A stretch of 28,611 nt of DNA from an uncultured Clostridia bacterium (GTDB lineage: Bacteria; Bacillota; Clostridia; Oscillospirales; Acutalibacteraceae), in contig CAMNDS010000001.1 in the NCBI GenBank assembly GCA_946535695.1, forward strand, positions 1 to 28,611. Direction: 5' to 3'. The notes beneath the pieces were generated by a model. That model was not told the origin of the DNA. It searched no databases and saw only the letters and a list, made by a program, of their open reading frames with translations. Shown in pieces: positions 24,563 to 28,611 of the stretch (position 1 is its first letter; each line of letters opens with the position of its first letter). The position numbers and the translations under genes were made by a program.

Positions 24563-24908
24563 TACTCTCATCCTCCTTATAATCATTTAATATAATAGTA
24601 ACATGTGAAGACCTTTTTAAAATTCTATGCCCGCGGCCTTTAGAAACCGGCTGCATACGCTTTAAAGTGGGTCCAGGGCACGTAAAACACTTTGAAATAT
24701 ACAATTCAGATGCTTGCATATTATGAACATTTACAGCATTTGAAATTGCGGAATTTAAAAGTCTTAGTAAATGCCATGATGCCGATTTTGGTGTGTGCTG
24801 CAATATCCCAATTGCTAAGCCAACCGGTTTATTCCTTATTAAATCAAGAACTATCCCGACTTTTCGCGGCGAAATCCGCAAATATTTTAAATGTGCTTTA
24901 GCTTCCAT
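24540..24908 (-). CDS. rplV: 50S ribosomal protein L22
   Basis: L22 lines the exit tunnel; its hairpin loop reaches the constriction targeted by macrolides. The 122 residues include 'YLRISPRKVGIVLDLIRNKP', 'LNSAISNAVNVHNM' and the tunnel hairpin around 'PVSKGRGHRILKRSSH'. The loop appears intact. GAGGAGG precedes the ATG. Confidence 0.98.
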   Translation of the reverse strand: MEAKAHLKYLRISPRKVGIVLDLIRNKPVGLAIGILQHTPKSASWHLLRLLNSAISNAVNVHNMQASELYISKCFTCPGPTLKRMQPVSKGRGHRILKRSSHVTIILNDYKEDESNGAKDQS

Positions 24909-24942
24909 ATTTTACCTCCTCATTCGTTAAAATTAGTATTTG

Positions 24943-25233
24943 CTATTTTTTAATTTTATCGGCAGTAGCGTTTTTGGAACCTGAATGTGCCTTAAAAGTA
25001 CGCGTCGGTGCAAACTCGCCCAACTTATGCCCCACCATATCTTCAATAATATAAACAGGAATATGCTTTCTTCCATTATGAACAGCAATTGTATGACCTA
25101 CAAATTCTGGAAAAATTGTAGAAGCACGACTCCATGTTTTTAAAGGCTCTTTTTTACCACTTTTATTCATATTTTGGATTCGTTTCATTAATTTTTCTTG
25201 CACAAAAGGTCCTTTTTTTAAACTGCGACTCAT
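24943..25233 (-). CDS. rpsS: 30S ribosomal protein S19
   Basis: S19 partners S13 in the 30S head. The 96 residues begin 'MSRSLKKGPFVQEKLMKRI' and contain 'TWSRASTIFPEFVGHTIAVH' and 'LGEFAPTRTFKAHSG'. Standard length and position between rplB and rplV. Confidence 0.98.
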   Translation of the reverse strand: MSRSLKKGPFVQEKLMKRIQNMNKSGKKEPLKTWSRASTIFPEFVGHTIAVHNGRKHIPVYIIEDMVGHKLGEFAPTRTFKAHSGSKNATADKIKK

Positions 25234-25255
25234 ATTATTCCTCCCTTCAATACTT

Positions 25256-26089
25256 TTATTTTCCGTTTCTGCGTTTTACTATAAACTTATCAGAAATCTT
25301 GTGATTTTTACGAGTTTTATATCCCAAAGTTGGCTTACCCCAAGGTGTTACAGGAGTTGCCCTACCAATTGGTGACTTGCCCTCACCACCACCATGTGGG
25401 TGATCGCATGGATTCATAACTGAACCCCTAACAGTTGGTCTCCAACCCATGTGACGTTTCCTACCGGCTTTACCTATTTTTATATTTTCATGGTCTAGAT
25501 TTCCGACCTGACCAATGGTCGCCATGCAAAGTTCCGGCACATTCCTAAGCTCACCTGACGGTAAACGCAAAAGCGCCATATCATCTTCTTTTGCCATAAG
25601 CTGCGCCATGTTTCCAGCCGATCTTGCTATTTGCCCACCTTTACCAGGATACATCTCAACATTATGAACAAATGATCCAACAGGAATGTCTTTTAATTTA
25701 AGTGCGTTACCAATTTTTATATCTGCATTTTCGCCCGAAACCACGTCTTGCCCAATTTCTAATCCTAAAGGAGCCAAAATGTATTTTTTGGTCTTGTCGG
25801 AATACTCAACCAGTGCAATATACGCAGACCTGTTAGGGTCATACTCGAGACTCAAAACCTTAGCGTTTTCACCAAATTTATTTCTTTTAAAATCAATAAT
25901 ACGATATTTATTTCGATTGCCGCCGCCGCGATGTCTTACAGTTATTCTGCCGTAACTATTACGCCCCGCATGTTTTTTTAGAGACTTTAAAAGTGTCTTG
26001 TTCGGTGAAACTTTAGACAAACCGGAAAAATCCGATGAAGTCATGTTCCTACGCGAAGGTGTTACTGGCTTGTAAGTTTTAACTGCCAT
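25256..26089 (-). CDS. rplB: 50S ribosomal protein L2
   Basis: L2 is a core protein needed for subunit association and peptidyl transfer. The 277 residues contain 'RHRGGGNRNKYRIIDFKR', 'GGQIARSAGNMAQLMAKE' and the conserved 'GSVMNPCDHPHGGGEGK' with the functionally important His. Standard length. Confidence 0.98.
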   Translation of the reverse strand: MAVKTYKPVTPSRRNMTSSDFSGLSKVSPNKTLLKSLKKHAGRNSYGRITVRHRGGGNRNKYRIIDFKRNKFGENAKVLSLEYDPNRSAYIALVEYSDKTKKYILAPLGLEIGQDVVSGENADIKIGNALKLKDIPVGSFVHNVEMYPGKGGQIARSAGNMAQLMAKEDDMALLRLPSGELRNVPELCMATIGQVGNLDHENIKIGKAGRKRHMGWRPTVRGSVMNPCDHPHGGGEGKSPIGRATPVTPWGKPTLGYKTRKNHKISDKFIVKRRNGK

Positions 26090-26108
26090 TTTTTCACTCT
26101 CCTTTAAG

Positions 26109-26411
26109 TTAAGTTATTTGATTGAAAAATTCTATGCTTTTTTCGCCTTTTGCAAGAGTAACAATTGCTTTTTTCCAAGAAGGAGTCATACCTGATATTT
26201 TCCCTCTCCTCCTATGCTTGCCCCTTACGTTGACGGTATTTACTTTTGAAACTTTAACATTGAACGCCTTTTCAATAGCCTGTCTAATCTCAACTTTACA
26301 TGCATCCCTTTTAACCTTAAAACAATATTTTAAATTCGTAATGCCAAGCATGGATTTTTCAGAAATGAGCGGAGCGATAATAACATCATGGAAAGTACTG
26401 AAAGACTTCAT
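26109..26411 (-). CDS. rplW: 50S ribosomal protein L23
   Basis: L23 is at the exit-tunnel mouth and binds trigger factor and SRP. The 100 residues show 'DVIIAPLISEKSM', 'VEIRQAIEKAFNVKVSKVNT' and 'RRGKISGMTPSWKKAIVTL'. The ATG overlaps the rplD stop as TGATG; an in-frame GTG one codon earlier is also possible. Confidence 0.97.
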   Translation of the reverse strand: MKSFSTFHDVIIAPLISEKSMLGITNLKYCFKVKRDACKVEIRQAIEKAFNVKVSKVNTVNVRGKHRRRGKISGMTPSWKKAIVTLAKGEKSIEFFNQIT

Positions 26412-27061
26412 CACGCCACCACCTTTTCCTGTTTACTTTTATCTGGACCAAAAATCTTATCAATTTTGCCAACAGCATTTTTAAAAATAATTAATTTTTC
26501 ATGATAAAAAATATCGTAAGAATTTAAACTTTCAGCCGACAAAACTTTAATCCCCGCAATATTTGCGGCAGACTTTACAAAAAATTTGTTAGATTCAGGC
26601 AAAACAAAGACTGCTTTTTTCACGCTTAAATTTTTTAAAACTTCTAAAATTTCTTTAGTTTTATAAGATTGCATGACAAAATCTTCTAAAATAATCAATT
26701 TTTCTGTCTTTACCTTTAAAGATAAAACCGAACGGATAGCAAGTTTTCTGACTTTTTTATTTAAAGTTCTTGAATAGTCTCTTGGCTTTGGAGCAAAAAC
26801 TATACCACCATGACGCCACTGCGGCGCTCTTGTTGAACCTTGACGCGCATGCCCGGTACCTTTTTGCCTCCAAGGTTTGGCGCCACCTCCGCTGACTTCT
26901 GCACGTGTGAGCGCGGATTTTGTCCCTTGCCTTTGATTTGCCAAGTAAACTACTATTGACTCATGCAAAACCGGAATGTTTGGTTCAATCCCAAAAATTT
27001 CATCAGACAAATTAATATTTCCGACTTTTTTGCCGTTTTTATCCAAAACATTAGAAAGCAT
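26411..27061 (-). CDS. rplD: 50S ribosomal protein L4
   Basis: L4 reaches into the exit tunnel and, in E. coli, represses the S10 operon. The 216 residues contain 'RQGTKSALTRAEVSGGGAKP' and 'KGTGHARQGSTRAPQWRHGG', the loop that lines the tunnel. The ATG overlaps the rplC stop (TAATG), so the genes are coupled. Confidence 0.98.
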   Translation of the reverse strand: MLSNVLDKNGKKVGNINLSDEIFGIEPNIPVLHESIVVYLANQRQGTKSALTRAEVSGGGAKPWRQKGTGHARQGSTRAPQWRHGGIVFAPKPRDYSRTLNKKVRKLAIRSVLSLKVKTEKLIILEDFVMQSYKTKEILEVLKNLSVKKAVFVLPESNKFFVKSAANIAGIKVLSAESLNSYDIFYHEKLIIFKNAVGKIDKIFGPDKSKQEKVVA

Positions 27062-27711
27062 TATTTTCCCTCCTTTTTGCTTTTTTTAACCGTATTTTTT
27101 ATATAAACAATCGAGCCTTTTGGTCCTGGAACAGACCCTTTTATCGCGATTAAATTTTCATTTTCAATAATTTTGACTATTTTTAAATTTTGAACAGTAA
27201 CGCGTTCATGCCCCAAGTGACCCGCCGAACGTAAGCCTTTGTAAACTCTTGATGGATCAGAACACTGACCAATTGAACCACCGTGACGACTAACAGGACC
27301 TGTACCGTGGCTTTCTCTTAGTCTTCTAAAATTCCAACGTTTTATAACACCTGCCCAGCCTTTGCCTTTACTGGTTCCGGTTACATCCACGCATTCGCCG
27401 ACGGAAAACACGTTAACTTTTATTGAATCACCGATATTTAAATTTTCAGAATCCGCGAGTTTAAATTCGCACAAAATTTTAACAGGTTCAATTTTATTTT
27501 TTTCAAAAAAGACGAGCTGTGGTTTTTTTACCTTTTCTTCTTTAATTTTACCATAACCTAATTGAACGGCAGAATATCCATCTTTTTCAATGGTTTTTTT
27601 GCAAGACACGACACAAGGACCCGCTTTTATAACCGTTACAGGTATCATACAGCCGTCTTCGGTAAAAATACGCGTAATACCTACTTTTTCTCCTATTATG
27701 GCTTTATTCAT
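27061..27711 (-). CDS. rplC: 50S ribosomal protein L3
   Basis: L3 initiates large-subunit assembly and extends toward the peptidyl-transferase centre. The 216 residues include 'GTSKGKGWAGVIKRWNF' and 'SRHGGSIGQCSDPSRVYKG', with the glutamine that is methylated in E. coli L3. AAAGGAGG precedes the ATG. Confidence 0.98.
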   Translation of the reverse strand: MNKAIIGEKVGITRIFTEDGCMIPVTVIKAGPCVVSCKKTIEKDGYSAVQLGYGKIKEEKVKKPQLVFFEKNKIEPVKILCEFKLADSENLNIGDSIKVNVFSVGECVDVTGTSKGKGWAGVIKRWNFRRLRESHGTGPVSRHGGSIGQCSDPSRVYKGLRSAGHLGHERVTVQNLKIVKIIENENLIAIKGSVPGPKGSIVYIKNTVKKSKKEGK

Positions 27712-27737
27712 TAAAACACCTCCTTTGAATTAAAAAA

Positions 27738-28061
27738 TTAAAGTTTAAGCCCAATTTCAACTCCGGCCGGGAGCTCAATATTGGTAAGATTTTCAACAGT
27801 TTTATTAGATGGTTTCAAAACATCTATTAAGCGTTTATGAGTTCTGACTTCAAACTGCTCGCGACTATCTTTGTTGACTTGAGTTGAACGCAGAATGGTT
27901 ATAATTTTCTTCTCAGTTGGCAAAGGTATAGGACCAGAAACCACAGCGCCGGTACGCACAGCTGTTTCAACAATTTTTGCGCAAGATTTATCGATGAGTT
28001 CATGATCGTAACTCTTGAGTTTGATTCTTATTTTTTTCTGATTTTTCGCATCCGCACTCAC
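27738..28061 (-). CDS. rpsJ: 30S ribosomal protein S10
   Basis: S10 is in the 30S head and, as NusE, also joins antitermination complexes. The 107 residues contain 'IRIKLKSYDHELIDKSCAKI', 'GPIPLPTEKKIITILRS' and 'REQFEVRTHKRLIDVL'. The start is GTG after AAGGAGG, giving a short N-terminal extension. It is the first gene of the ribosomal run; no tuf or fusA precedes it in the 410-nt gap to the next gene. Confidence 0.97.
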   Translation of the reverse strand: MSADAKNQKKIRIKLKSYDHELIDKSCAKIVETAVRTGAVVSGPIPLPTEKKIITILRSTQVNKDSREQFEVRTHKRLIDVLKPSNKTVENLTNIELPAGVEIGLKL

Positions 28062-28127
28062 TTGTAAACACCTCCTTATTGAAAAAATAAAGACCGCAAT
28101 TTATATTTTAGAAACAGAGATTTGAGA

Positions 28128-28156
28128 ATATTACCATAATGATTATTAAAAATCAA
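28128..28156 (-). promoter_or_regulatory. Promoter of the ribosomal protein operon
   Basis: Reverse strand -35 TTGATT (28151-28156) and -10 TAATAT (28128-28133), 17 nt apart. The implied start near 28121 leaves a leader of about 60 nt before rpsJ, too short for a large S10-type leader. The 28157-28310 stretch beyond it shows no gene or clear terminator. Confidence 0.6.
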
Positions 28157-28310
28157 TAGGTTTCGGCAAAAAATGGAATTATTTATCTAAAAATTTATCT
28201 GTAGCAAGACAAGATATTTTAAAATCTGGCATTTTAGAATACGAATAAACTTTCTTTCTGGTGATACCAAAGAGAGCTTTTTTTATTTTGCAATGCCATT
28301 TAACATAAAA

Positions 28311-28411
28311 GTATTGCTAAAAAAGGTAGGCATTTTCCTCCGGCTACGCCGGATAGAATATCTGTTACCGGTTTCGAAATAAGCCTATTATCTATCCATT
28401 TTTAGTAATGT
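28311..28411. repeat. Palindromic dispersed repeat, copy B
   Basis: The left half is GTATTGCTAAAAAAGG followed by a T-rich stretch and a perfect hairpin TCCGGC-tac-GCCGGA (28339-28353). It aligns with the reverse complement of 461-511. The right end (28388-28411), read in reverse, is ATTACTAAAAATGGATAG, again resembling the left end, so the element has imperfect inverted termini about 100 bp apart. It lies between the rpsJ promoter and the forward gene at 28474. Confidence 0.6.
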
Positions 28412-28473
28412 CTGGCATAAAAAGTCATTTTTGAAAATAGTAATTTCGTACAAGCTTAATTGAGAGGGCGATA

Positions 28474-28611
28474 ATGATTTGTACAAAATCACAATTTTTA
28501 AAAATTTTAATTTCAATATTTTATTTAATTATATTATTATTTTCAATTCTTATTGTAACATTTAAATTGTATAGATTAAATTGGACTAAATTATTAAATA
28601 AATTTTGTTAT
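28474..28611 (+). CDS. Unknown membrane protein, N-terminal part
   Basis: Forward frame open to the window edge, 46 codons seen. GAGAGGG (28462-28468) precedes the ATG at 5 nt. After 'MICTKSQFLK', residues about 9-31 form one strongly hydrophobic helix ('ILISIFYLIILLFSILIVTF'), followed by a basic, Asn/Leu-rich stretch. This fits a signal anchor or the first helix of a membrane protein. The family cannot be named from this much. Codon use is very AT-rich, so a chance frame is not excluded. Confidence 0.45.
   Translation, partial: MICTKSQFLKILISIFYLIILLFSILIVTFKLYRLNWTKLLNKFCY

Noticed and set aside
28261..28300. T-run after AAAGAGAGCTTT as an intrinsic terminator
   Set aside because: The stem is only 4 bp of A-T-rich pairs; too weak to support.
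1..28611. CRISPR arrays, tRNA or rRNA genes, riboswitches
   Set aside because: No regularly spaced direct repeats, no tRNA-like cloverleaf and no recognised aptamer core were seen on reading both strands; a covariance search was not possible.

Overview
The window is a chromosomal segment of a low-GC Firmicute, most likely a member of the Clostridia. Four things suggest this: the C-terminus of a sigma-E-type sporulation sigma factor at the left edge; an S10-spc-alpha ribosomal cluster in Gram-positive order with zinc-type S14, L36 and L24; an anaerobic (class III) ribonucleotide reductase; and a membrane pyrophosphatase. Ribosome-binding sites are strong (AAGGAGG type), GTG and TTG starts are frequent, and spacers are very AT-rich. 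Species cannot be set from this sequence alone. Loss of rpmD, transposase relics and a lineage-specific exported protein would fit a reduced, host-associated genome, but that is inference.

Left part (1-8450). After the sigE tail come a decayed IS5-type transposase end and a palindromic repeat. A forward operon follows, with a consensus-like promoter: a fused substrate-binding/permease amino-acid ABC transporter, its ATPase, and lepA. A separate forward gene with its own promoter encodes an unrecognised membrane-anchored or exported protein. Convergent to it is a reverse operon nrdH-like/nrdD/nrdG for anaerobic dNTP synthesis, driven by a perfect TTGACA-17-TATACT promoter. A second relic of the same transposase family, in inverted orientation, ends this block.

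Right part (8454-28061, all reverse strand). This is one compact run of genes that probably starts at a promoter at 28128-28156 and reads rpsJ, rplC, rplD, rplW, rplB, rpsS, rplV, rpsC, rplP, rpmC, rpsQ, rplN, rplX, rplE, rpsN, rpsH, rplF, rplR, rpsE, rplO, secY, adk, map, infA, rpmJ, rpsM, rpsK, rpsD, rpoA, rplQ, hppA, rpsO, pnp. Together they make ribosomal proteins, the SecY translocon, N-terminal methionine processing, IF-1 and RNA polymerase alpha, then a proton/sodium-pumping pyrophosphatase and the S15/PNPase pair. No spacer inside the run exceeds 73 nt, and the longest is exactly where rpmD (L30) is missing.

Right edge (28062-28611). A promoter region and a second copy of the palindromic repeat lie here, then the start of a forward gene for a protein with an N-terminal membrane helix. 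I found no tRNA, rRNA or CRISPR array. No wholly new multi-gene system is evident. The most interesting items are the palindromic repeat family, the paired inverted transposase relics, the orphan exported protein, the redoxin-linked class III reductase with an unusual activase, and the missing rpmD.
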